Source of the DNA: Haematococcus lacustris
Lineage: Eukaryota; Chlorophyta; Chlorophyceae; Chlamydomonadales; Haematococcaceae
DNA: 64,000 nt
Assembly (NCBI GenBank): GCA_030144725.1
Contig: JASKMD010000024.1
Location: 1,223,080-1,287,079 of the forward strand
Direction: 5' to 3'
Below, piece after piece: positions 9,701-19,191 of the stretch. Position numbers and translations under genes: made by a program. The first letter of the stretch is position 1; each line of letters starts with the position of its first letter. The notes under the pieces are model-generated. The model was not told where the DNA came from, did not search any database, and saw only the letters and a program-made list of their open reading frames with translations.

Positions 9701-12700
9701 CCCTGGCTTGGGCTACAAGCGGCTGCGAGACAAGCCACCCAAGGCCCAGCAGCACCAAGCCCCCCCCATTTGAAGCTGTCATCAGCTTACGCTTAGTGCA
9801 TGTTTTGTCATGCCAACTCTACGCATGCCCTGTCACAGGGGTCAGGTAATGATGTAGGTGGTAGGCGACCGTGACCATGTGTATGCCATGTCTAGGCCAT
9901 GGCATACACATGCGATGGGAACTCCACACAGGCAAAAACACCGTTTTGTCGTAACTGCCTGATGTTATGTGCGTGGGTACACAGAGCAGATCAGGGAGGG
10001 TGGGTGGGGGCTGTGGCATGTGCATAAATGCGCAAGACACCCTATCGCTTCAAGTTGCATCAAAGCGCTGCTACATGAGCCTGCTTACCTTGGCTTCCTC
10101 AGCTTCACACATGCGCTGCTCCTGCTCCTTCCTGAGCCGCCCATCCTGACTGGCACGAACATGGGCCTGCAGAACAGAGAGTAAGCACCAGGGAGGTGCT
10201 GGTGCTGGCTACGAAGGGCGGGACCTCAGCGTGCCACAGTTCTGGGCTGAAAGGAGACGCTCTGCAGTCGTGCTCACCTCCTGCTCCACACACGACAGCT
10301 GTTGCCGCAGCGCAATTTCTGTTGTTTGCAAACATGCGACCTACACGTCCATGACAGTAGCACAGCAGCCTGGAAGCCAATCTCACCCCCCTACCAGCCC
10401 ACCCTGGTTACTTCGACGAGGGGGCTGGACATGAGGATCAGGTTAGTACATTGAGTGGAAGGCTACGAGGTGTACAGCGTGCTTAGCCTACACGGCGACG
10501 GTGGCGTGAGTGGCGGCGCAAGTGGCGACGGTGGCCAGCTACAGCTCACGTCAACTCACCATGTAACACTGAATACCTCATAGAGGGGGCGTGTGTAAGC
10601 AAGCGCTTTGTAAGCTTGAGCTAGTCATGGAGGCACACACATGGGATGGGCGAAGCTGAAGTGGGCACTCATCTAGCAGTTGTGTAGTCTGCTGAAAGAC
10701 AAGTGCAGCGGCATGCCCAGCCTGGCTCCCACCTGCTGCTCCAGCTCCTTCACTCTCGACACAAGGCAGTTGACAGTGGAGCGCACATCACCATCAAAGC
10801 CCTCCATCAACACGGCGGTCTCGGCCAGCTCAGATTGCAAGTGCTGCACAGCAGAGAGGCAATCAGCACTCGAGCTGTGATCAGAGCAACCACACTGGCA
10901 CGTCATGGGGAGGTACCCGACAGGGCATACGTTTGTGCTGTACAGGGTCACACAGCATGGTGTCAAAGATGCCCAACATCCTCTATACCGACTGAAACAG
11001 CCCCTTCACCCAAGGAACACTGTCATGGACATGGTGGGTGTTGGGGCTGCATGAAGGACTCTCAAGTTGATCTGCTATTCAAAGTGCAGCTACATGCTGG
11101 TATGTCATCCCGCCTTTGGTCGGAGTGCCCTTTGGGAGTGCCCTTTGGGAGTGCCATCGCCCTTTGGTCGGAGTGCCCGTTAGGAGTGCGAGAGTGAGTG
11201 ACATCGCCTCCTGGGTATAAGTAGGAGCTCAGCAGGTGTTAATAGGTATGAGCCTAGTGGCGCAATGCCTCCGAGGAAGCGGCCCAGTGCCGCGGAGCAA
11301 GAGCCGCTTCCGATTAAAAGCCCGCGAAAACAAGGTTCGTCGTAGTCGTGGTGTGGTCCGCTGCAAATGTGCAGTCCGACAAGGTCCGCGCTGCTCACGT
11401 CGCTACTGTTCATGCCAGCGCAGGTCCTAGGACCCCTCCAGCCAAACAACGCGAGGAGCGAAGGGCTGAATGGAACACCCAGCGCCGACAGGTACGCACC
11501 CCCGCCTTGTATGCCCCAGCACTGCTCGTGTCCCCGCACTATTGGTGTCCCCGCATTGCCGGCCTGTCAAAAAATTGATCGTAATTGCCTGCAGGTGATC
11601 AAAGTTCCGGGTGGCGCTGTGCTGCGCGGCTGCAAGAAGACGAGGCGCAAGCTACTGGCCCATTTCCCAGGAGAGCAGGTGGCGGCCACTGGAGCTGTGC
11701 TTCTGGCCAGACCAGGGAGCGCTGCCAGCCAAGGGCAAGGAGTACCCTGGCTTGGGCTACAAGCGGCTGCGAGACAAGCCACCCAAGGCCCAGCAGCAGC
11801 AAGCCCCCCCCATTTGAAGCTGTCATCAGCTTACGCTTAGTGCATGTTTTGTCATGCCAACTCTACGCATGCCCTGTCACAGGGGTCAGGTAATGATGTA
11901 GGTGGTAGGCGACCGTGACCATGTGTATGCCATGTCTAGGCCATGGCATACACATGCGATGGGAACTCCACACAGGCAAAAACACCGTTTTGTAGTGGTT
12001 CACAACTAGTGTGTTCGACTGCAATGAATGCTCAAGGTTGAGAGCCAAGGTGCTGCATGAAGGACAAATGACAAAGGGCATGGAAGACTGACCAACCATA
12101 CCTGGATTTCATTGTCCTTGGCAGCCAACTGAGCATGGGCATCAGCGATTCTTGAGAGCATGGCGGAGTGCTCCTCCGCTTGAATGCGCTGCGCTGACTG
12201 CGGACAAGGCAGGCAGCGTGTGTCGGGGACTGCCTCAGTGATCCACTCCGTAAATCTCAGCCGAATAAGCTAAACATGCAGCGCATTGTGGAGCAGGTGG
12301 CGCCCGCTGGGGCTGTGCTGGTGACAGGACCTGCCTGAGCTGCCAGCCAAGGGCAAGGAGTACCCTGAGCTGGGCTACAAAGCAGCATCAGCATCAGCAA
12401 CAACAGCAAGTGTCAGACAAGAAGGGAGTCAGAACCAACAGACATGCAGGCGGTTGCTCATCTGGGCAATGGCTGCCCTGAGCTGATGCCACACAAGAAG
12501 CGAAGTCTAGAAAAACCAAACCCTAACTCTAATCCTAATCCAACCTGGGCTGATGCCGGACAAGAAGCGAAGTGCGGAGAAGCAACCGCAGTCCTCAGGT
12601 AGCTGAAGGCTGCATGGCCTACCCGTCTGGCTAATGCTGTGCCAAACCCATGCCCCTTGACTGCGAAGACCCAATGATGCTGCAGCAGCTGCAGGTGTTC

Positions 12701-15700
12701 TGCATGTACTTTGCCAACTCCACCTTCCTCACTCCCTACAACCAGCTGCAGCGGCGGCTTGGGCGCGCTAGGCAGAACAAGCACTTCAGCCTAGAGCCTG
12801 CCTTTGACGACCCCAGCAACCAGGAGCTACTAGCCAAGCTGCAGCAGCTGGGCAGCACCCAGCTGACCGGTGACCACAACACCATCACCCATCACTCCAT
12901 GCAGCTAGCGGTCGCCATGCAGCAGCCGGGTCAGCTCAGCCGTGAATGGCCAGCAGCCCTGTGAAAGGCAGCTGAACAAGCGCAGGGTCACCAGGCCTGC
13001 AGGCTGGAAGCCCCCAGCAGGGCAGGTGGAACCCCGCCTAGTGCGCCCAGCCTGGAGCCAGCAGCGTGACCAGCCAGTGCGGGGCATGATGTGGTGCCCA
13101 GTAGTGCCCCCCCGCAAGCCCCCACAGGCCCCACGCAGCAGCCAGGCAGCCACACAGCCAGCAGCAGCCTCAGAGCCAGGGCCCAGCACTCCCCTGCCAG
13201 CCAAGCGCACCAAGCGCACCAAGGCTGAGCCAGAGGCAGCTGAGCCCACAAAGGGCAAAGGCAAGGCTGCCAAGGCCAAGCCAGCACCACAGCCAGGCAG
13301 GTGGCTGGACAGGGACTGCAATGCGGCCCTGAACATGCAGCGCATTGGGGAGAGCAGGTGGCGGCCGCTGGAGCTGTGCTACTGGCCAGACCAGGGAGCG
13401 CTGCCAGCCAAGGGCAAGGAGTACCCTGGCTTGGGCTACAAGCGGCTGCGAGACAAGCCACCCAAGGCCCAGCAGCAGCAAGCCCCCCCCATTTGAAGCT
13501 GTCATCAGCTTACGCTTAGTGCATGTTTTGTCATGCCAACTCTACGCATGCCCTGTCACAGGGGTCAGGTAATGATGTAGGTGGTAGGCGACCGTGACCA
13601 TGTGTATGCCATGTCTAGGCCATGGCATACACATGCGATGGGAACTCCACACAGGCAAAAACACCGTTTTGTAGTGGTTCACAATTAGTGTGTTCGACTG
13701 CAATGAATGCTCAAGGTTGAGAGCCAAGGTGCTGTGCCAAACCCTGCCAGTACTGTCCCCTACTGCCAACTCTGCCACCCAAGGCACAGCAGCAGCAACA
13801 GCAGCCTGTGGAACAGTCGTGACCGCCCTTTGATCTGTTCTCAGCTGGCATCAGTGCATGTTTGCAATGCCAATCTGAGGCTACAGGCCTGGTACAGGGG
13901 TCAGGCACTATTGTAATTGGGAGGTGCTCATGCGATGTGCGTGGGAACACAGTGCCATACAGAGAAACCACCACCCCTAGGGAGGGTTTTCTCACTTCAT
14001 CTCTGAGTTGGTACTTGTTGCCTGCTGGGTTAATAGTTGAAATAAAGTGATCGATGACATGTGATAGGATGAATGACAATTTGCAAACACAGCTAATGTC
14101 GCAGTGACCAAGCACACACCATCGACCAAGCACTTCCTACGGGGTGAAACCTGCCCAGCAGCCTCAAAAGCTGGCGGCAGAGGCAATGGTAAGCAGCAAG
14201 CTGGATTGACAGGGTGAGCCATGTGTGGAAGAAGGGCAGAGGGTTGAGGTGGTTTCATTCAAGAACTCACCTGTGTGGTTTGCGTCTGGTGGGCGAGCTG
14301 AGCCAGCATGAGCACCAGCTGCGTGGACACAGCAGCCATAGAGTGCTCCTTCACCCTGAGCTGGGCTGCCAGCATCCGGGGGTCTGCTGCTGACTTGGAG
14401 CCTGATCCTGTTCCGCGGGCGCTGCCTGCTCCTCCCGGTGAAACCAGGTCCAGAGGGGGGCGCCTCTCCACTTCTGGGCTGATCTGCCATGCTGTGTTGC
14501 TCTGAACGCTGCCTGGCGTCTGCACCTCACCATCACCACCACCACCAGCACTGCAACCAGCGCCCAGGCCACTTTGGCTGCTGCCACGGCACTGCGTACG
14601 AGGTGTGCGAAAGTCACTAGCACCTCCCCCTGCCCTCCAACTGCCAGCACTGGGCGGAGTGCCATTCCTAGGGGTGGTCAGTGCTCGGGCTGATGTGGAC
14701 CCGAGGCCACTGCCGGACATGCCCTGAATGCCGCGAGGGTAGGTGGGCAGCAACTCAGCAGCAGGAGGGTGGGTAGCAGACAGAGTGGGTCGAACCCAGC
14801 CTGCTGACACAGGTGCTGGTGCATCAGTGGTAGGGACCACCCGCCCGGCTCGGGGACTCTGGCCTGCTCTGGTCATGACCACAAAGCCATGGCCCATGGA
14901 GGCCTGCAGCATATCGAACGCAGCTGTGGTGCTCTGGTGCCTTGGCAGGGCTCCAGCCTCAGACCCTCCCTTCATGTCACCAGCAGCTGTGTCGATACTG
15001 GCTGAATTGTTACTGTGAGCGTTGTGGTCCTGGAATGCTTTCAGAGCTGTGTCTTCAGCTACACGGTGAGCACAAGTGTCGCCAGGGGTGGGAGATGTTG
15101 AGCTAGCATCGGTGTTGTCGGAGGCCAGACCATCGGCCCAGGGGTAAGGCTGGTGAGGCAGGCTGCAGCAGCCAGCGCCCAGCTCTGCCCCTCCAAAGGA
15201 ACACACCAGCACGCCATCGTCCTCCTCCAGGCGGTGTGTTCCAGGAGCGCCAGGGAGGGCTGTGGGTTCAGAAGTGTGAGAAAGGTGAGGGAGCAGGTCG
15301 GGGCTGTCGCACCGCAGGCTGCCTTGGTACTGAGCAGGGCCAGGCGCGGGGGTGAACCCACTGGGTGGCACCTGCTTCTCTGCTGGCTTGCAGGAAGCAC
15401 TGAGGGAGGACGGCGAGGGGGGTGCTGCCGAGCGGCGGAGAGCAGTGCGGGCGGAGGTTGGGGTGGAGCTCCGGCTGGGGCTCAGGGCCCCTGTGTACAG
15501 CATCATGTCAGGGAGGAGACTGGGGCAAGGCAGCAGCAGGTGGCTGGTGAGGGGCTTACGGGAGGAGCCTGCTGCGTTATCACCCAGGCTGGACCCCTCG
15601 GACGAACCCCCCCAGCTGCTGTAGTGATTCTCAGGCTGGCCGCCACTCTCACTCTGGGCTGACACACACTGGCCAGATGTGCTGCTGTCTTCAACCTGAT

Positions 15701-18700
15701 GCCTGACTTGCTGCTCGACCCTGATGGGCTGCAGCTTTCTTGGGGTGGTGGCAGGTGAGGTGTGGGCGGAGCTCTTGGTGCTGGCAGGTAGTTCCCTGCA
15801 TGGGACAGACACAGGTTGGGTTTCAGGCAACAGGTGAGGTGGGCTGGGAGGGCGCTGTCCACGGTACAGCCCTGTCACAGGGGTCAGGCAATAGTGTAGG
15901 TGGAAGGCACCCATGCCGTGCAGCGCATGCAGCGCATTGGGGAGAGCAGGTGGCGGCCGCTGGAGCTGTGCTACTGGCCAGACCAGGGAGCGCTGCCAGC
16001 CAAGGGCAAGGAGTACCCTGGCTTGGGCTACAAGCGGCTGCGAGACAAGCCACCCAAGGCCCAGCAGCAGCAAGCCCCCCCCATTTGAAGCTGTCATCAG
16101 CTTACGCTTAGTGCATGTTTTGTCATGCCAACTCTACGCATGCCCTGTCACAGGGGTCAGGTAATGATGTAGGTGGTAGGCGACCGTGACCATGTGTATG
16201 CCATGTCTAGGCCATGGCATATACATGCGATGGGAACTCCACACAGGCAAAAACACCGTTTTGTAGTGGTTCACAACTAGTGTGTTCGACTGCAATGAAT
16301 GCTCAAGGTTGAGAGCCAAGGTGCTGTCCACGCTATGCCTCACAGTTTTGGCGCATGGCTAGCCACAAGGTACCAGGCCTTGCTGTGGTCTTCATCTTGT
16401 TTCATCATATAAGATCGCTTGTAATACTAGTCATACAAAAGAAAGGGATACCAATCATAAACTAATGGTGGTATTTGCAGCACTGCCACTGCCATAGCAA
16501 CATCAGCAACAATGAATGAAATAAAGTTCTGAATGTCAAATAAACGGGAAACTAAACAAGGAAAAAAACTAATGAAATGAATGTATTGCCAACCCCTGCC
16601 CCCCAGCAACCCCTGCCCCCATCTGCCACCTGGCAACATTGGCGTGAGCACTAAGCAGAGAACCCCTTTGAGCTGTCATCAACTTACATCAGTGCGTGTT
16701 TGTGATGCTAATCTCAGGCTATTGCCCTGTCACAGGGGTCATGCACATGTGTAAGAAAAAAGCGCCAATGCCATGTGCACAGGAACATTATACCATACAA
16801 GTAAAACACCAACCCTAGCGAGGGGACCTGATCCTGACCTTGCGTTGGTACTTGTTGCCCGCTGGGCTGATGTGGGAGGTGCTGGCAAAGAGCTCTTGGG
16901 TGCGTGTGCTGCCAGGCTGGGGTTCGGTGTAATGAGTGCAGGGAACCGGGCATCAAGCTCTTCAGCTGGCGGGGAGGAAGGGGGTGAAGGGAGGGCGCTG
17001 CCAATGTGACTGCAGGTGCCCGCCTCAGACCCAGCTGCAATGGGTGTGGCTTTGTTTCTGGGATGAGCTGCAGAGCTGCCACTCTGGCGGGATGCCAAGC
17101 TGCGGGCATAGGCGAGCTGCCGAGCTCGTGTACCTGATACAAGCAGCAGAATCAGATGATAAACAGGCTTGGCTTGACCCACTCGACTGCTGCATGTTTC
17201 TGGGGGGCAGTTCTGCACCTGACTTGTTGCATGCGCTAAACGCTGCATGTGTGCTGATGCTGCTGCCGCTGGGTGCTATGCCTCATGCAGTGAAGAACAC
17301 CGCCATCATCACCATGGAGTGCAGATACAGGACAGAACACAATGACAGACACTGCAGCTCAACCCTCAACCTCCAGCGGGCAGGGGAGGCTCTGTGGCGC
17401 CCAGTGGGGCTGTGCTTATGACTTATCACTTCAGCAGCTCCTGCCCTCGGCAAGGGATAACCTGGCCTGGGCCACAAGTAGCCGCAAGACTGAGCACCCA
17501 AGGCAGCATGTAGCACAGTGATGTGTGAACTAGGCAATGCTTCAGCTTTGCTGCCATCAGCGCATGTGTTTCGTGCCAACGGCTAGTGCCCATCAGGGTC
17601 ATGGAATGAGTGAGGCTCAGACAACACAGCCCTGGCAAATATAGAGGGAATTACATGTGCTGCATGTATGCAATTGCCTGCAACAATAGTAGGGCAGACC
17701 CGCAATAGGCCACTGAGCACCATGTTGCATGTGGTGTGCCAGGTGCATGTGGTGTGCCAGGTGCGGTGTGCCAGAGAGGTGAGGTGTGGTGTGCCAGAGC
17801 TGCATGTGGTGTGCCAAGTGGTCCTGCCAGGTCCACACACACGCAGCAGCCCTCTGCCACGTGCTGTAACTAGGATGGCAACTGCAGCGAGTCGTCAAAT
17901 GGCATCATTGAGCTGTGCCCTGAGCGTGTACGTCCTGGATGAGCCTGACTTATGACCTGGCATGAGTTTGGCATCAACCCTTTGGACAAACAATTACCTG
18001 ACAGAGATGCAGCAGCATTGAGGAGCGCTCCTGGAGACACCAGTGCTGAAGCACGTGCACTCAGGTTGGTGCTCCGCCTCAAACTGCCTGCTGCTGCTGC
18101 GCCTGGGCGGCTGCTGAGGAGCTGGACGCTGTGTCTCATATGACTTCCTGGTTTAAGTGGCATGTCTGCAATGGAGCTGCGGCGGCTGGAGGCAGTTGAA
18201 GGTGCAGCAAGTTGGGCAGATGGCGTGCGCGGTGAATGCTGCTGGGTCATGGAGCGGGGGGAGAGAGCTGGAATGTTGACCAGCTTTGGGCTTGCATTCC
18301 AGGAAGTGTTGACAGCAGCAGAGGCCATGTGGGTGGGGGATGGGCAATGGTCGCAACCATGGGGTAGGCGACCAGTAGAGAAGGTGTTGGACCGCACACC
18401 AGATGTTCCCAGTGCAGGAACGAGCTTGGCAGCAAAGTGGTTCACATGTGATGATGGCTGGTGAGAGGGGGTGTTTCCTGCTGAAGCGACAGCAACGGGT
18501 ACTGCGATGGTCAAGCTACACACACTGGGTATGCGGCTGCGTGCTGACATTGGCCATGCATGCGCTGCCTGCACTTGCTCGGCTGTTCTGAGCCCTGCTT
18601 CAGATAGGCAGTCGGACGTTGTAGGCGTCATGTGAGCCTTGGTAATGGCGAAGGGTTGATTGATGGCGTCGCTATCCAATGCTTTGTTGCCGGGTGCCCG

Positions 18701-18840
18701 TAACGGGCAGGGCCGTGTTTTGAAAGCAACTGACAGCTGGTGCTGGCCACAATATTGGAGCTTGGCTTCGCTTGGAGCTATATAGTGGACAGTAGTGGAG
18801 CTTGGCTTCGCTTGGATTTCTGCAAGAAATGGAAGTAAGG
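6773..18840 (-). CDS. Multi-exon coiled-coil, Ser/Pro-rich protein of unknown function (gene model)
   Basis: A series of minus-strand blocks has coding character and flanking GT-AG signals, so I read them as one gene. From the 5' side: about 18840-17962 (Ser/Thr-rich, acceptor with a pyrimidine tract before EIQAKPSSTT); 17149-16845; 15795-14271 (508 codons, Ser/Pro-rich, ending in the coil QLVLMLAQLAHQTQTTQ before GTGAGT); 12197-12102 (32 codons, SAQRIQAEEHSAMLSRI); 10843-10733 (37 codons, ending SRVKELEQQ before GTGGGA); a small exon near 10290; 10166-10089 (26 codons, RLRKEQEQRMCEAEEAK); 8796-7772 (coil AELEHRLAWEQEQHQ, then Ser/Pro); 7441-6773 to a stop. The coil-rich exons suggest a structural or scaffold protein. 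The junction between the last two exons does not keep frame as drawn and the first exon lacks an ATG, so exons are missing. Fanzor-like fragments sit in the introns on the opposite strand. Confidence 0.45.
7475..7612 (+). repeat. Degenerate copy of the Fanzor-element 3' segment
   Basis: This contains CCCTGTCACAGGGGTCAGG, then GGTGGAAGGCACCCATGCC and a short inverted repeat (CCCATGC ... GCATGGG). It matches the 3' noncoding part shared by the four better copies, but is diverged. About 120 bp around it match 15800-15916 closely, so the two intron ends are a local duplication. Confidence 0.55.
9073..9949 (+). mobile_element. Fanzor-like element, internally deleted copy 1
   Basis: The copy starts with tandem GGAGTGCCCTTTGG words, has an ATG near 9221 (MPPRKRPSAAEQKPLPIES) and a Cys-rich segment RCNCAVRQGPRCSHRYCSC resembling a CXC motif. 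It then jumps to the last Fanzor-like exon (ESRWRPLELC, KGKEYPGLGYKRLRDK, stop at about 9773) and the conserved noncoding 3' segment with the hairpin at 9876-9912. The RuvC region is absent. A copy at 11122 has the same structure and nearly the same length, so both derive from one internally deleted parent. Flanks show no clear target duplication. It lies in an intron of the minus-strand coiled-coil gene. Confidence 0.6.
9876..9912 (+). other. Perfect 15-bp hairpin in the conserved 3' segment (candidate guide-RNA scaffold or transposition end)
   Basis: CATGTGTATGCCATG, the loop TCTAGGC, then the exact reverse complement. The same hairpin lies at 11920-11956 and 13599-13635, and at 16191-16227 with one G:T wobble. 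It always sits about 100 bp past the Fanzor-like stop codon. In known Fanzor and TnpB loci the omega RNA overlaps the 3' end of the gene, so a structured, conserved 3' segment fits, but a transposase-binding end would look the same. Confidence 0.5.
11122..12055 (+). mobile_element. Fanzor-like element, internally deleted copy 2
   Basis: This is near-identical to copy 1: repeats of GGAGTGCCCTTTGG, ATG near 11265, the CXC-like cluster, the last Fanzor-like exon to a stop at about 11817, and the hairpin at 11920-11956. Homology with copies 3 and 4 extends past the point where copy 1 ends, through GAGAGCCAAGGTGCTG at 12055, so the true 3' end is probably there and copy 1 is clipped. It lies between the exons at 10733 and 12197 of the minus-strand gene. 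Confidence 0.6.
12270..12400 (+). pseudogene. Degenerate Fanzor-like 3' exon fragment
   Basis: This fragment reads AACATGCAGCGCATTGTGG and onwards, aligning with the RIGESRWRPLELC exon of the other copies but with an in-frame stop and missing bases. It is a small dead fragment. Confidence 0.5.
12650..13734 (+). pseudogene. Fanzor-like element, longer 5'-truncated copy 3
   Basis: From 12650 a frame encodes LQQLGSTQLTGDHNTITHH, similar to LQQLDEVHLTGDGNSLNA in the long gene at 48144. After a break, 12942-13496 encodes PPAGQVEPRLVRPAWSQQRD, GMMWCPVVP, a Pro/Ala/Lys linker, then RWLDRDCNAALNMQRIGE, RPLELCYWPDQ and GYKRLRDKPPKAQ to the stop. The DRDxNAALN motif is the RuvC-III block of TnpB/Fanzor nucleases. 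RuvC-I and the upstream half are missing. The conserved 3' segment and hairpin (13599-13635) follow. Confidence 0.6.
13885..13990 (+). repeat. Diverged 3' segment of the Fanzor-like family
   Basis: Words shared with the better copies include ACAGGGGTCAGGCACTATTG and GTGGGAACAC, but the hairpin is not preserved. There is no coding part next to it apart from a scrap of the repeat at 13784-13860. Confidence 0.4.
15917..16326 (+). pseudogene. Fanzor-like element, short 5'-truncated copy 4
   Basis: It begins abruptly at GTGCAGCGCATGCAGCGC, encodes MQRIGESRWRPLELC through GYKRLRDKPPKAQ to a stop near 16088, then the 3' segment with the hairpin at 16191-16227 (one C-to-T change kept as a wobble pair) and the GTGCTG end. 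The junction falls inside the duplicated intron-end segment at 15800-15916. Confidence 0.6.
16720..16815 (+). repeat. Diverged 3' segment of the Fanzor-like family
   Basis: This contains CCCTGTCACAGGGGTCATGC and the spaced CCATGTGCACAGGAAC. It is a weak match to the 3' segments, with no coding part. Confidence 0.35.
17320..17545 (+). pseudogene. Degenerate Fanzor-like 3' exon fragment
   Basis: The frame reads DRHCSSTLNLQRAGEALWRP then VGLCL and stops. It aligns with DRDCNAALNMQRIGESRWRP of copy 3. Downstream it keeps only scattered matches. Old, dead copy. Confidence 0.5.
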
Positions 18841-18901
18841 CCTTGACACGCACAGCAACACCAACACTCAATAAAAAACTCCCTGCAGGCTCCGCGCCTC
18901 A

Positions 18902-19191
18902 CTTTGATGCGCTGTCTACACCATACAAGCTAGTGAAGTAGCGTTGAAGGTAAGGTAGTCACTCCAAAGACAACGCGCAAGGGATGACACTACGCCAGGG
19001 TAAACAGTTGGGCAATGCTAGTCGCCACAGACGAAAGTAACACTGGCGGGCGGGGATCTTAAAGCGGGTCGTGTTGCTAGTGGGAGCACCGCCAGGACGC
19101 GACTTGCATTGTCGTTGACGAGTCGCATCATATGGACATCGGCAACCTTCAGACACGAATATCACACCGCGAAGAATACCGGGGTCCTCTG
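18902..19191. other. Stretch without a supported gene
   Basis: This is probably the upstream region of the minus-strand coiled-coil gene, bounded by the long inverted-repeat element. No recognisable promoter box. Confidence 0.3.

Noticed and set aside
9876..9960. Helitron 3' end (hairpin followed by CTRR)
   Set aside because: A hairpin is present but no CTRR terminus at the expected distance, and no Rep/helicase sequence anywhere in the window.
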